64,000 nt of DNA from Allorhizobium pseudoryzae (GTDB taxonomy: Bacteria > Pseudomonadota > Alphaproteobacteria > Rhizobiales > Rhizobiaceae), in assembly GCF_011046245.1 (NCBI RefSeq), contig NZ_CP049241.1, positions 558,001-622,000 on the forward strand. The letters are read 5' to 3'. Positions within the stretch are counted from its first letter, which is position 1; each line of letters starts with the position of its first letter. The translations under genes and the position numbers were made by a program. The notes below the pieces were generated by a model. That model was not told the origin of the DNA, made no database searches, and saw nothing but the letters and a program-made list of their open reading frames with translations. Shown here piece after piece: positions 45,773-55,378 of this stretch.

Positions 45773-46677
45773 GATTTCCTCCCCGCGCTTTTGCCAGTAT
45801 AGCGGTAGGTGGTTATTCCTATGTTATCAAAAAGATTTTTAGCATCTCCTGTCACACGCTCGGAGTGACCGATATAAAGATGCCCGCCCTCTGGGAAAAG
45901 CGACGCAAATCGCGACCAGATCTTCATCTGGGTTGGCTCATCGAAGTAAATGACGACGTTTCGGCAGAAGATCACGTCGAAAGTCCCCTTGAAGGGCCAT
46001 TGGGCCATCAGGTTCAGTTCGTTGTACGTAATGAGCTTCTTAACCTTGTCATCAATCTGGAACTTGCGGCGGCCGCCGGCATCGACCTCCTTGAAATACT
46101 GCTTGCGCATGGCAGGCGACACGGTTTCGAGCGAGTTTTCGTCGTAGACGCCGGCACGGGCCAGCGCCAGAATCTTCGGATCGATGTCGGTCGCCAGGAT
46201 GCGGAAGTCGTAATCGGCGGCGTTCGGCAGGAGCGCCATCACCGTGAGCGCAATTGAATACGGCTCCTGTCCATCCGAACTCGCAGCCGACCAGATGCGA
46301 ACGCGACCGCCCGCCTTTGCCCGCGCGATCAGGCCCGGAAGCACCTCGTCGCGCAGATGTTCGAAGTGGTGATTTTCACGGAAGAAGCGCGTGAAATTGG
46401 TGGTGAGGTGAGACAGCATCTCGCGTCTCGCCTGAGCGCCCTCTGCCGAGGAGACCAGAGCACAATACTCCCGAAAACCGCGCAGCCCAAGGTTCCGGAT
46501 ATGTTTGGACAGGCGAGAGTAGACGAGCGAGGCCTTCGTCTCGTTCAGATAGATCCCAGCATCCGAATAGATCATGGCAGCGATCTCGGAGAGGTCGCGG
46601 CGGGTCAGCGGATATTCTCCGCTTGCCAGGACCTCGTCCGGGGACTGTCTGCCATCAAAGGCGCCAAGAGGCTTCAT
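45769..46677 (-). CDS. cheR: CheR, receptor methyltransferase
   Basis: CheR methylates glutamates in chemoreceptors using SAM. The 302-residue protein has the N-terminal helical domain and a SAM-binding C-terminal domain with [19 protein letters not shown] and [17 protein letters not shown], as in the family. The start ATG overlaps the cheW stop by 4 bases. Confidence 0.97.
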   Translation of the reverse strand: MKPLGAFDGRQSPDEVLASGEYPLTRRDLSEIAAMIYSDAGIYLNETKASLVYSRLSKHIRNLGLRGFREYCALVSSAEGAQARREMLSHLTTNFTRFFRENHHFEHLRDEVLPGLIARAKAGGRVRIWSAASSDGQEPYSIALTVMALLPNAADYDFRILATDIDPKILALARAGVYDENSLETVSPAMRKQYFKEVDAGGRRKFQIDDKVKKLITYNELNLMAQWPFKGTFDVIFCRNVVIYFDEPTQMKIWSRFASLFPEGGHLYIGHSERVTGDAKNLFDNIGITTYRYTGKSAGRKS

Positions 46678-47141
46678 GCAGCTTCGCTTTCGGTGTCGGA
46701 GAACAGAGCATCGAGCTCGATGAGGCAGATCATTCGCTTGTCGATCGCGAGAATGCCCCGCGCATATTGCTTTTCCAGATCCGACGAGACTTCCGGTACC
46801 GGCTGGATATTGTCATCGGTCACGGTGAGGATGTCCGAGACCGCCTCCACGAGCAGGCCGACGATGCGGCTCCTCACCTGCGCCACGATGATGACGTGAC
46901 GCGGGCTTGGTTCTGCCCGCCGCATGCCCAACCGGGCGGAGAGATCGACGATCGGAAGGACGGCGCCACGCAGATTGATCACCCCCATGACATAGGAGGG
47001 AGAATGCGGCAGCCCCGTCGCCTTCGTCCAGCCGCGGATTTCCCGGACCGACATGATGTTGACGCAAAATTCCTGATCCCCGATGCGGAAGGCGATGAGC
47101 TCCCGGCTTCCTTGAGCAAGATTTTTCACGGCGTACGACAT
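46674..47141 (-). CDS. cheW: CheW, receptor-kinase coupling protein
   Basis: CheW links chemoreceptors to CheA. The 155-residue product shows the SH3-like core: LIAFRIGDQEFCVNIMSVRE, GVINLRGAVLPIVDLSARLG and VVEAVSDIL-type segments. It precedes cheR with a 4-base overlap and follows cheA after 16 bases. Confidence 0.97.
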   Translation of the reverse strand: MSYAVKNLAQGSRELIAFRIGDQEFCVNIMSVREIRGWTKATGLPHSPSYVMGVINLRGAVLPIVDLSARLGMRRAEPSPRHVIIVAQVRSRIVGLLVEAVSDILTVTDDNIQPVPEVSSDLEKQYARGILAIDKRMICLIELDALFSDTESEAA

Positions 47142-47157
47142 ACACTTTACCCGTCAA

Positions 47158-49473
47158 TCAACCCGTTGCTGCCAATGACATGTCCGATTTCATTCCACCT
47201 TCCTGCCGGAGAGACTGACCGCGGGAGGCGGCGACCACGGCATCCACATCCAGGATGAGCGCGACGCGTCCATCGCCCAGGATGGTCGCTGCCGCGATGC
47301 CCGGAACATGGGTGTAGTTGGCTTCCAGCGACTTGATGACGACCTGGCGCTGGCCCTGGATGGCATCCACCATCAGCGCGCGCTGTCCGCCGCCTTCCGA
47401 TTCCACCAGAAGTGCCACCCCTTCGACCGGGTTTGCCTGCATGGCGCGGAAGTTCAAGATACGGCCGACATCGACCAGCGGGCAGAAGGAGTTGCGGATC
47501 GAGATCAGGCGCTGGTTGGCGCCGAACGAATGGATCGACGAGGCTTCCGGCTGCAGCGTCTCGACAATGGCCGTGAGCGGCACGACCAGCGTCTGACCGG
47601 CAACCGTCACCACCATGCCGTCGAGGACGGCGAGCGTCAGCGGCAGGCTCATGGTGAAGGTCGAGCCCTGGCCGGGGCGCGAGCTGATCGAGATACGACC
47701 GCCGAGCGCCTGGATCGAACGCTTGACCACGTCCATGCCGACACCACGGCCGGAAATGTCGGAGATCTTGTCGGCGGTGGAGAAGCCCGGCATGAAGATC
47801 AGGTTGTCGATCTCTTCATCGGTCAAGTTGGAGTCTGCCGCGATCAGATCGTTGTCGATGGCCTTCTGGCGCACACGCTCGCGGTTGATGCCGGCACCAT
47901 CGTCCACCAGTTCGATGACGATGCGGCCAGACCGGTGCTTTGCGGTCAGCTTGACCGTGCCTTCCGGGTTCTTGCCGGCGGCTTCGCGCTTTTCCGGGCT
48001 TTCGATGCCGTGGTCGACGGCATTGCGGATCATGTGCGTCAGCGGTTCGGCCAGCTTGTCGATGACCGTCTTGTCGACTTCCGTGTTTTCCCCTTCCGTG
48101 ACCAGGCGGATCGACTTGCCCACCATGTCGGCCACTTCGCGGACGATACGCGACATGCGCTGGAAGACTGGCTTCACCGGCTGCGCGCGGATCGCCATGA
48201 CCGAGTCCTGGATCTCGCGGGTGAGCTGCTGCAGCTCTTCGAGACCCATGTTGATGGACGAGGTTCCGGTCGTGTCATTTTCGATGACGCTCTGCGACAG
48301 CATCGCCTGGTTGATGACCAGCTCGCCGACGAGGTTGATCAGACGGTCGACGCGATCGAGATCGACGCGGATGGTCTGGCCGGCACTGGCATTGGCAGCG
48401 TTCGCGGCATTGGCGGCAGCGGCAGCAGCCTGGCTTTCCTTCTTGTCGGCGCGCGCGGCGGCAGCGGCCATCTTCGAGACGTTGCTTGCGGTTTCGGCAG
48501 CGGCAACGGCGGCAGCGGCCGCATTGGCCGCGCTGTCGTCCGACTGATCGCTGTCGTCCTCCGATGCTTCGGAGCCATCGTCAAGGACCGACAGATCGAA
48601 GGGCACCGGCACCATCGGAAGCTCTTCCTCGGCGCTTTCGGCAACCTTCACCTCGAGATCGCAGTCCCATTCGGCGAACTCGAAGACGGTTCGGATGTCC
48701 TGCTCGGTCTTGTCCGTCTTGACCTGGATCTTCCAGCTGAAATAGGCCCCTTCCGGATCCATTTTATCGAAGTGCGGAAGCTGATCCGTGTCGCAGTTGA
48801 TGCTCATCGAGCCGACGCGAGACAGGTCACGCAGCAGGAGAGCCGCTTCATTGCCCTTGGCATAGAGTTCGCGACGCGGCTTGAAGACCACCTCGAAGGT
48901 CGAGGGCTCGAGGGTCTGCTCCTCCTCACCAAAGCCGTCGAACGTAAAGGGGATCGGCTGAAAGCCGCTGTCATCGGTCGGGGGCGGCGCCGCGGCGGCG
49001 GGCGCTGCCGCCGGAGCCGGAGCTGCCTTGGGTGCAGCCTTGGCCGGAGCGGGTTTCGGCGTCTCGGCGGCAGCACCGCCGGACGGAAGCTCACCGCGGG
49101 CAAGCGCCTCGAGTTCCTTCACCAGACCGCGGCTTCGACCTTCATCGACGCTGCCGCCATCGCGGGATGCCGCCACCAGGTCGGCCAAGACGTCGGCCGA
49201 CTTCAGCATCACCTTCAGAACGTCCTGCGTCGGTTCCAGCTTGTTCGAGCGGACGCAATCGAGCGTCGTTTCGAACACGTGGGCAAACGAAACCAGGTCA
49301 TCAAGCCCGAACGCGCCGGCACCGCCCTTGATCGAATGGACAGCGCGGAAGACGGCATTCACCGTTTCCGGGTCACGGTCACCGTCATTGAGCTTGAGAA
49401 GACCAGATTCCAGTTCGGCGAGCTGCTCCTCGCACTCCTGGAAGAAGATCTCTTTGATTTCGTTCATATCCAT
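47158..49473 (-). CDS. cheA: CheA, chemotaxis histidine kinase
   Basis: CheA autophosphorylates and passes phosphate to CheY and CheB. This 771-residue protein has the P1 phosphotransfer domain with His46 (FRAVHSIKGGAGAFG), Pro/Ala-rich linkers, a P2-like region, a highly Ala-rich segment (about residues 310-370), then dimerisation, kinase (ATP-binding motifs MIRNAVDHGIE, DDGAGI, GRGVGMDVV) and CheW-like regulatory domains. The Ala-rich tract is longer than in enteric CheA. It is followed closely by cheW and preceded by cheY1. Confidence 0.98.
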   Translation of the reverse strand: MDMNEIKEIFFQECEEQLAELESGLLKLNDGDRDPETVNAVFRAVHSIKGGAGAFGLDDLVSFAHVFETTLDCVRSNKLEPTQDVLKVMLKSADVLADLVAASRDGGSVDEGRSRGLVKELEALARGELPSGGAAAETPKPAPAKAAPKAAPAPAAAPAAAAPPPTDDSGFQPIPFTFDGFGEEEQTLEPSTFEVVFKPRRELYAKGNEAALLLRDLSRVGSMSINCDTDQLPHFDKMDPEGAYFSWKIQVKTDKTEQDIRTVFEFAEWDCDLEVKVAESAEEELPMVPVPFDLSVLDDGSEASEDDSDQSDDSAANAAAAAVAAAETASNVSKMAAAAARADKKESQAAAAAANAANAANASAGQTIRVDLDRVDRLINLVGELVINQAMLSQSVIENDTTGTSSINMGLEELQQLTREIQDSVMAIRAQPVKPVFQRMSRIVREVADMVGKSIRLVTEGENTEVDKTVIDKLAEPLTHMIRNAVDHGIESPEKREAAGKNPEGTVKLTAKHRSGRIVIELVDDGAGINRERVRQKAIDNDLIAADSNLTDEEIDNLIFMPGFSTADKISDISGRGVGMDVVKRSIQALGGRISISSRPGQGSTFTMSLPLTLAVLDGMVVTVAGQTLVVPLTAIVETLQPEASSIHSFGANQRLISIRNSFCPLVDVGRILNFRAMQANPVEGVALLVESEGGGQRALMVDAIQGQRQVVIKSLEANYTHVPGIAAATILGDGRVALILDVDAVVAASRGQSLRQEGGMKSDMSLAATG

Positions 49474-49489
49474 CGCAGGAATTCCCGGT

Positions 49490-49855
49490 TCAGGCGGTTA
49501 CACGCTCGATCGCATCAATCAGTTTTGCAGGATCGAAAGGCTTGACGATCCAGCCGGTAGCTCCGGCCTGGCGCGCACGATTCTTCTTTTCCGCATCGCT
49601 TTCCGTCGTCAGAACGAGGATCGGAACAGCGCGATAGCGGTCGTTGCGGCGAACGCCTTCGATGAAGCCGAAACCGTCGAGACGCGGCATGTTGATGTCG
49701 GTGACGATGACGTCGGGGTTGCATTCTTCGAGGACTTCAAGCCCTTCCACGCCATCTTCGGCCTGGATCGTCTCGTAGCCGGCGTTGTTCAGGGTCACCA
49801 GAAGCATGTTCCGGATCGTCCTGGAATCGTCGACGGTCAATATCTTTTTCTTCAC
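49490..49855 (-). CDS. cheY1: CheY1, response regulator (phosphate sink)
   Basis: A 121-residue receiver domain with VDD at 8-10, phospho-acceptor Asp53 in VIVTDINMPRLDG, and the switch residues in LVLTTESD and IVKPF. It sits just before cheA, the usual place of cheY1 in rhizobia. There it competes for phosphate with CheY2 and speeds signal decay; the gene position supports this, but direct evidence for this strain is lacking. Confidence 0.93.
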   Translation of the reverse strand: MKKKILTVDDSRTIRNMLLVTLNNAGYETIQAEDGVEGLEVLEECNPDVIVTDINMPRLDGFGFIEGVRRNDRYRAVPILVLTTESDAEKKNRARQAGATGWIVKPFDPAKLIDAIERVTA

Positions 49856-50151
49856 TGCTGAATCTCCTTAGCGAGCAGATGATCTATGTTGATGCCAATA
49901 AGCTGCATGGACTTTCCGAACGCATCCGAAACCTTGTCGAACACGAAGGTCTTCTTGTCCTCCTCCCAGGCATTCGCGGCTGCCATCAGAACCTGGACGC
50001 ACTGGACGCCGACGCGCTCGACGCCGGAGGCATCGATCGACAGGTCCTTGCCGCGCATGTTCGTCAGTTGGCCGTGCAACACGGAAGCCTCATTGAGGTC
50101 GAGCACCGAAACCAGCTTCAGGCTTCCCGTCTCTGCAGTCGTGCTTGCCAT
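49852..50151 (-). CDS. cheS: CheS, STAS-domain chemotaxis protein
   Basis: A 99-residue STAS-type protein between cheY1 and the receptor gene. The start is placed at the ATG at 50151 (MASTTAETGSLKL), with GAGG 9 bases upstream; three in-frame ATG further up are less well placed. The core reads VLDLNEASVLHGQL, LSIDASGVERVGVQCVQVL. In S. meliloti CheS binds CheA and promotes dephosphorylation of CheY1. It overlaps cheY1 by 4 bases. Confidence 0.87.
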   Translation of the reverse strand: MASTTAETGSLKLVSVLDLNEASVLHGQLTNMRGKDLSIDASGVERVGVQCVQVLMAAANAWEEDKKTFVFDKVSDAFGKSMQLIGINIDHLLAKEIQQ

Positions 50152-50241
50152 TCCTTCAATCCTCATGGTTCGCATTGCCGTCGCGGCCAGACCGGTCGCG
50201 CGCAACGAATTTCATGCTCAATCCTGCCTTCCGCTCCATGC

Positions 50242-51867
50242 TCACCGCCCCAAGGCGGCCAGCTGGGCCGGCACGAAAAATACGCCCTCATCCGACATCT
50301 CCGGCATGACGGAAGAGGTTTCCTCTGCCCGCGGATCGGATGCCTTCGGCTTGGCCTGCCAGATCGGTGCTTCCGCCCGTTCCCGCGCGATGCGGAATTC
50401 GCGCACCGTGCGGCCAAGCTCCAGGATCACGGTCTGCAGTTCATCCGACTGGGAACCGAGGCCGCGGGCCTTCTCGGCGCTCGTCACCAGGCGCTGATCG
50501 AGCGACTGGATGCTGCCGGCGACACGCGCCAGCGACTGCGCCTGGTCCTCGGTGGCGCGGGAAATGTCGGCAACCGTCTCGTTGATGCCCGCCACCTGCG
50601 CCACGATGCCGCCGATGGCATCCTGCGTGCGATGAACCATCTTCACGCCGGCATCGACCTGCGATTTCGTGCCCGTCACCAGTTGCTTGATTTCCCGGGC
50701 GGCTTCGGCGGAGCGCTGGGCAAGTGCCCGCACTTCCTGTGCCACGACGGCAAAACCGCGCCCTGAATCACCGGCGCGTGCGGCTTCGATCCCGGCATTC
50801 AAGGCCAGAAGATTGGTCTGGAAGGCAATCTCGTCGATCACGCCGATGATCTGGCCGATCTTCTCGGCGGAATCCTCGATATCGGCCATGGCACTGATCG
50901 CCTTGCCGACCACTTCGCCGCTTTCCTCCGCAGACCGGCGTGCGGTCGCGACCGCCTTTTCGGCGTCGGCCGCTTCCGTCGCGCTGGTCTGGACGCGGGT
51001 TGCCAGTTCTGCGATCCGGAGCGCGGCATCCGAGATGTCGGCGGAATATGCTTCGATTTCGGTCGCGATCTCGCGTCCCGTCTGTGCCATGGACTGCGCC
51101 AGTCCTTCGGCAGACAAAAGCCGTTCGCCGACCGACTGCAGGGCACCGCTCATCGCATCCAGCGCCTGATCGAGCAGAGCCGACAGTTCGCCATAGACCT
51201 CCGGGCGATCGTTGCCGATGCGCACCGACAGATCCTTGTCGGCCAGACGTGCCGCAACGGGACCGAAAAGGTTGTTTGCTTCGGCCTGGTCGCTGTCGCG
51301 CTGTGCGGCCAGAGCCCGCTGCTGCTTCAGTCTCAGTTCGTTGATGCGCAGGGAAATGGCGATCTCGAGATCGACCATGACGAGCCGAATAACCGCCTGG
51401 ATCGCATCCGCCAGTTCCTTGTCGCGCTTGCGACCGGAGGTCAGCAGGGATTTCGACATCAGCTGTTCGACAAGACAGCCGATCAAATTTTCAAGCATCA
51501 CCGCATGCCCGGCGATGTGCCAGCGGGGATCAAGCCCCATACGGCTTTCGGCATCGGACAGCACCTTGACCCGTTCGGCATACAGCGCATCGAACCGGGC
51601 ATCGGTCAGGACGCTCCAGTGGGACGCCTGCAGGTCGTGCAGGCGGTCGATCTGAAGGTCGCTTTCGAAATGCCGCATGGCATCGGGAGAGGATTGCAGG
51701 CGCTGGAAGAAATCGCGCAAGCCCTCCTTCAGCCGGCCTTCGAGAGCCGGACGGAAGCGGCGCAGGAGATCACAGCAATCGGCATCGAGCCCCGCGAATG
51801 CAAGCCGGTCACGCAGGCTGCTCGCCTGTGCCTTTCGCGCCTGATCCGTTGGTATGTCTTGAGCCAA
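50242..51867 (-). CDS. soluble globin-type chemoreceptor (IcpA/McpY-like)
   Basis: A 541-residue methyl-accepting protein without membrane segments, so cytosolic. Residues about 15-175 look like a sensor globin (HemAT-type protoglobin), residues about 240-300 a HAMP-like linker, and residues about 300-470 the signalling hairpin with [20 protein letters not shown]. The sequence at 107-112 is AESRMG, where HemAT proteins have the proximal heme His in a HxRIGL context; here the aligned residue is Glu108. Heme binding in the usual way is therefore doubtful. It heads the che operon in the same place as the S. meliloti receptor gene icpA. No CheR-docking pentapeptide is visible. Confidence 0.9.
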   Translation of the reverse strand: MAQDIPTDQARKAQASSLRDRLAFAGLDADCCDLLRRFRPALEGRLKEGLRDFFQRLQSSPDAMRHFESDLQIDRLHDLQASHWSVLTDARFDALYAERVKVLSDAESRMGLDPRWHIAGHAVMLENLIGCLVEQLMSKSLLTSGRKRDKELADAIQAVIRLVMVDLEIAISLRINELRLKQQRALAAQRDSDQAEANNLFGPVAARLADKDLSVRIGNDRPEVYGELSALLDQALDAMSGALQSVGERLLSAEGLAQSMAQTGREIATEIEAYSADISDAALRIAELATRVQTSATEAADAEKAVATARRSAEESGEVVGKAISAMADIEDSAEKIGQIIGVIDEIAFQTNLLALNAGIEAARAGDSGRGFAVVAQEVRALAQRSAEAAREIKQLVTGTKSQVDAGVKMVHRTQDAIGGIVAQVAGINETVADISRATEDQAQSLARVAGSIQSLDQRLVTSAEKARGLGSQSDELQTVILELGRTVREFRIARERAEAPIWQAKPKASDPRAEETSSVMPEMSDEGVFFVPAQLAALGR

Positions 51868-52354
51868 AGCCCGTCCTCAGTGATGTGCCGATCAAGATCG
51901 GCGTAAACCCCTCGTCACGATCTGCATGCTTGTACGCCTGCAGGCCGTTCATGCATTGCCGGCTGGCCGCCAGAACGTGTGATCGTTCAGAGAGGAAAGC
52001 CGGTCAGGACACGCGGGACGCCGAGCGGCAGCTTCGGCTCGCCATGCGGCAAGCGTGCTTCCGGTTGGTCTTTCCCAGCCGCTGACCTGGAATTTCATGG
52101 AAGAGATACCGGATTGAACCGGTACGACGCAGCGGCTTCATGCCTGAGAGGGATCGGTACGGATCACCCCATCTCGCCGTCTAGGATCATTTGTATGGTT
52201 AATTCCTTGCCTGAAGGTTAATGACCGATCCTGTATCCAGAGATTTCACCGCTCCACAAATAGCGCCCACGATAAAAACTTGGACGCAAGCTTGAAGCAA
52301 GTCGAACAGACTAGGATCGCAAGTGTCGAGCATGATGTTTCGGAGAAAAGGACA
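51868..52354. other. spacer upstream of the che operon
   Basis: About 490 bases that should hold the che operon promoter. A segment near 51929 on the coding strand reads GGCGTACAAG, a poor partial match to the TCGCACAAG motif. The region around 52100-52190 has short inverted repeats (ACCGGATTGAACCGGT) but no recognised riboswitch. I see no convincing gene. Confidence 0.4.
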
Positions 52355-52468
52355 ATGATTGTTCTGCATTTAACCGCAGCCTTGATAGCACTGGCGATTT
52401 TTTTCAGCATGGCGCTGATCTCGCTGGCAGAAGGTGAGCGCCGCCGCAACCGCAAGGCAATCCTCTAG
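52355..52468 (+). CDS. possible 37-residue membrane protein
   Basis: An ATG with GGAGAAAAGGA upstream opens a 37-residue frame: MIVLHLTAALIALAIFF, then SMALISLAEGERRRNRKAIL. It has one hydrophobic helix followed by a basic C-terminus, a common small-protein layout. No family is recognised. It is kept because the ribosome site and hydrophobic pattern are good; it could still be chance. Confidence 0.4.
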   Translation: MIVLHLTAALIALAIFFSMALISLAEGERRRNRKAIL

Positions 52469-52777
52469 GAACGTGGTTCCACCCGAGAGGATCGGATTGA
52501 CGGGGCTTCGGGCCGCGTCGAATGCATTGTCTCGTTTCGAGGCGGCAGACTCTCTATTGCTTGCATCCGAATGATCTTCTTAAGACAAACTGTGGCGCTT
52601 CACGATGAGCCCGGTGGCACGATGCCGGATGGCGGTGCCCTTCCACACACGTCCTCTTTGCAAGACCAGTGTCGCCGCCGCACTTTTGACGAAGTTTAGG
52701 CGAGAGGGATTGCGGCCCGATTGGTTGAACATCTGTCACCGAGTGTGGCTATATCGGGTTAATCCGCCAGGTGACAC
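52469..52777. other. spacer upstream of mprF
   Basis: About 310 bases that should carry the mprF-acvB promoter. In related rhizobia this operon is induced by acid, but I cannot point to a specific operator. Nothing else is visible. Confidence 0.5.
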
Positions 52778-55378
52778 ATGCACGACACAGAACTTCACGC
52801 CGACAGCGCCGCTCACAAGACTTCGCTTTTCTCCAGGCTTGCCCGCTTCCGGGTCTATCTTGCGTCCATTGCCATGCTGGCCGTGTTCGGCGTCATGGCG
52901 ATGGCGGTCTACAAGCTGACCAACGAAGTGCGCTATGACGATGTCGTCATCGCGCTGGCGGATACCAATCTGTCGGCGATAGGACTGGCGATCCTCTTCA
53001 CCGCGCTGAGCTTTGCATCCCTTGTCTACTACGATCTCAACGCGCTCGATTACATCGGCCGCAAGCTGCCGAAGGTGCCGGTCGCCATTACCGCCTTCAG
53101 CGCCTATGCGATCGGCAATACGGCGGGTTTCGGCGCACTCAGCGGTGGCGCCATCCGCTTCCGCGCCTATAGCCGCCTCGGCCTTTCGCCGGAGGATGTC
53201 GCCCGCGTCATCGCCTTCGTCACCTTCGCCTTCGGTCTCGGTCTGCTGGCCGTCAGCTCCCTCGCGGCGCTGATTGCGGCACCGCGGCTCTCCAGCATCG
53301 TCGGCATCGATACGGTCTGGCTGCGCACCGGCGCCGTCGCCGTGCTGCTGCTCCTGGCCGGTCTGTTGTTCGTCGGTCGTGAAGGACGCTCCTTCCAGGT
53401 GCTGCGGATCCGCATCCGCCTGCCGGACACGCTGACCTCCTCGCGGCAGTTTCTCATCACCGCCTTCGATATTGCGGTTTCGGCCTCCGTCCTCTACGTG
53501 CTGCTGCCGGAAGACAGCATCGGCTGGCTCTCCTTCTTCACCATCTTTTCCGCCGCCATCGGGCTTGGCGTTCTCAGCCACGTCCCGGCCGGACTGGGCG
53601 TCTTCGAAGCGGTGATCATCGGGGCGCTGGGCGATACCGTTGGTCTCGACCGACTGCTCGGCAGCCTCGTTCTCTTCCGCCTCATCTATTACGTGCTGCC
53701 GCTCACCATCGCGATCATCATGATCGTGCTGTCGGAAGCCAGGGCCCTTGCCCGCCATCCGATTGCCGGCGACATCGGAACGGTTGCCGCGCGCATCTCG
53801 CCGCCGCTTCTTTCGGCCTTTGCGCTGCTGCTCGGCACCATGCTGATCTTTTCCAGCGTGACGCCGACGCCGGATACGGAACTCGATTTCCTCTCCAACG
53901 TCCTGCCGCTTCCGGTGGTCGAAGGCGCGCATTTCCTGTCGAGCCTGCTCGGTCTCGCGCTGGTGATTGCCTCGCGCGGGCTTGCCCAGCGCCTGGATGG
54001 CGCCTGGTGGGCCGCCCTGGCGGCGGCTGGGCTTGCCTTCGTCTTTTCGTTCCTGCGGGCGATCGCGCTTGGCGAAGCGGCCTTTCTCGGCGTCTTCATT
54101 CTGGCGCTGCTCGTCAATGCACGGCGCTTCCGGCGTCCGGCCTCGCTGTTCAGCCAGGTGCTCAGCCTGCCCTGGGTCATGGCGATGCTGGTGATCCTGG
54201 CGGGGGCGGCGGCCATTCTACTCTTCGTCTATCGCGACGTGGAATACAGCCGCCAGCTCTGGTGGCAGTTCGAGTTCGTCGGCGAAGCGCCGCGCGGCCT
54301 TCGCGCCCTGCTCGGTGCGACGATCTTTGCCGTTGCGATCGCCATCTTCAGCCTGCTGCGGCCGGCCTTCCATCACCCGCCGGAGGTGACACGCGAGGAC
54401 ATCGACAAGGCGGTCGCAATCCTCAATGGCCAGGACAATGCCGATGCCAACCTGGTGCGGATGGGCGACAAGCGCGTGATGTTCTCCGACAGCGGCCGGA
54501 CCTTCATCATGTACGGCGTCCAGGGCCGCTCCTGGATCGCGCTCGGTGACCCGGTGGGTGACGCGTCCGAGACCGGCGAACTGATCTGGCGTTTTGTCGA
54601 ACAGGCCCGCGGTGCCGGTGGACGCGCCGTGCTCTATCAGGTCTCGCCGGCACTTCTGTCCTTCTGCGCCGATGCCGGCCTCAGGGCCTTCAAGCTGGGC
54701 GAGATGGCACTGGTGGACCTGAAGACCTTCGAACTGAAGGGCAGCCGGCTGGCCGCCCTGCGGCAGGCGCTCAACAAGGGTACCCGCGAAGGCATGTCCT
54801 TTGCCATTCTCGAACCCGCCGATATTCCCGCGGCCATGCCGGATCTGAAAGCGGTTTCCGATGGCTGGCTCGCCCAGCACCAGACCCGCGAAAAGGGCTT
54901 TTCGCTTGGCGCCTTTGATGAAGCCTACATCTCTTCGCTACCGGTCGCGGTTCTGCGCAAGGATGAACGGATCGTCGCCTTTGCGACCATCTTCATCACC
55001 GACAGCAAGATGGAGGCCAGCGTCGATCTGATGCGCTTTTCGGCTGACGCGCCGCGCGGCGCGATGGATTTCCTCTTCGTCAGCCTGCTCGATAGCCTGA
55101 AAAATGCCGGATACCAGAGTTTCAATCTCGGAATGGCACCGCTTTCGGGTATGTCGAAACGGGAAATCGCCCCGGTCTGGGATCGCATAGGAAGCACTTT
55201 GTTCGAACACGGCGAAAGATTTTACAACTTCCGGGGCCTCAGGGCCTTCAAGTCGAAGTTCCATCCCCAGTGGCAGCCGCGTTATCTCGCCGTGGCCGGC
55301 GGCACCGGGGTGGTGCTGGCGCTGATGGATGTTACACTGCTGATCAGCGGTGGCGTGCGCGGGGTGGTCGGCAAATGA
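52778..55378 (+). CDS. mprF: MprF/LpiA, lysyl-phosphatidylglycerol synthase/flippase
   Basis: MprF transfers lysine from Lys-tRNA to phosphatidylglycerol and flips the product outward, giving resistance to cationic peptides and acid. This 866-residue protein has the N-terminal multi-helix flippase (about residues 25-530, including SGGAIRFRAYSRLG and HVPAGLGVFEAV) and the C-terminal cytosolic DUF2156 synthase domain (about 550-850, with YGVQGRSWIALGDPVG and NLGMAPLSGM). In Rhizobium tropici the equivalent lpiA forms an operon with the acvB-like atvA. Here the stop overlaps the acvB start by 4 bases. Confidence 0.95.
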   Translation: MHDTELHADSAAHKTSLFSRLARFRVYLASIAMLAVFGVMAMAVYKLTNEVRYDDVVIALADTNLSAIGLAILFTALSFASLVYYDLNALDYIGRKLPKVPVAITAFSAYAIGNTAGFGALSGGAIRFRAYSRLGLSPEDVARVIAFVTFAFGLGLLAVSSLAALIAAPRLSSIVGIDTVWLRTGAVAVLLLLAGLLFVGREGRSFQVLRIRIRLPDTLTSSRQFLITAFDIAVSASVLYVLLPEDSIGWLSFFTIFSAAIGLGVLSHVPAGLGVFEAVIIGALGDTVGLDRLLGSLVLFRLIYYVLPLTIAIIMIVLSEARALARHPIAGDIGTVAARISPPLLSAFALLLGTMLIFSSVTPTPDTELDFLSNVLPLPVVEGAHFLSSLLGLALVIASRGLAQRLDGAWWAALAAAGLAFVFSFLRAIALGEAAFLGVFILALLVNARRFRRPASLFSQVLSLPWVMAMLVILAGAAAILLFVYRDVEYSRQLWWQFEFVGEAPRGLRALLGATIFAVAIAIFSLLRPAFHHPPEVTREDIDKAVAILNGQDNADANLVRMGDKRVMFSDSGRTFIMYGVQGRSWIALGDPVGDASETGELIWRFVEQARGAGGRAVLYQVSPALLSFCADAGLRAFKLGEMALVDLKTFELKGSRLAALRQALNKGTREGMSFAILEPADIPAAMPDLKAVSDGWLAQHQTREKGFSLGAFDEAYISSLPVAVLRKDERIVAFATIFITDSKMEASVDLMRFSADAPRGAMDFLFVSLLDSLKNAGYQSFNLGMAPLSGMSKREIAPVWDRIGSTLFEHGERFYNFRGLRAFKSKFHPQWQPRYLAVAGGTGVVLALMDVTLLISGGVRGVVGK

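Noticed and set aside
47308..49545. A 745-residue plus-strand frame opposite cheA
   Set aside because: It is the antisense shadow of cheA, with a His/Arg-rich translation typical of reversed GC-rich coding sequence.
52090..52190. A riboswitch-like segment upstream of the che operon (CTGAGAGGG)
   Set aside because: It shares a few bases with the TPP core but lacks the other conserved TPP segments, and the gene context does not fit.
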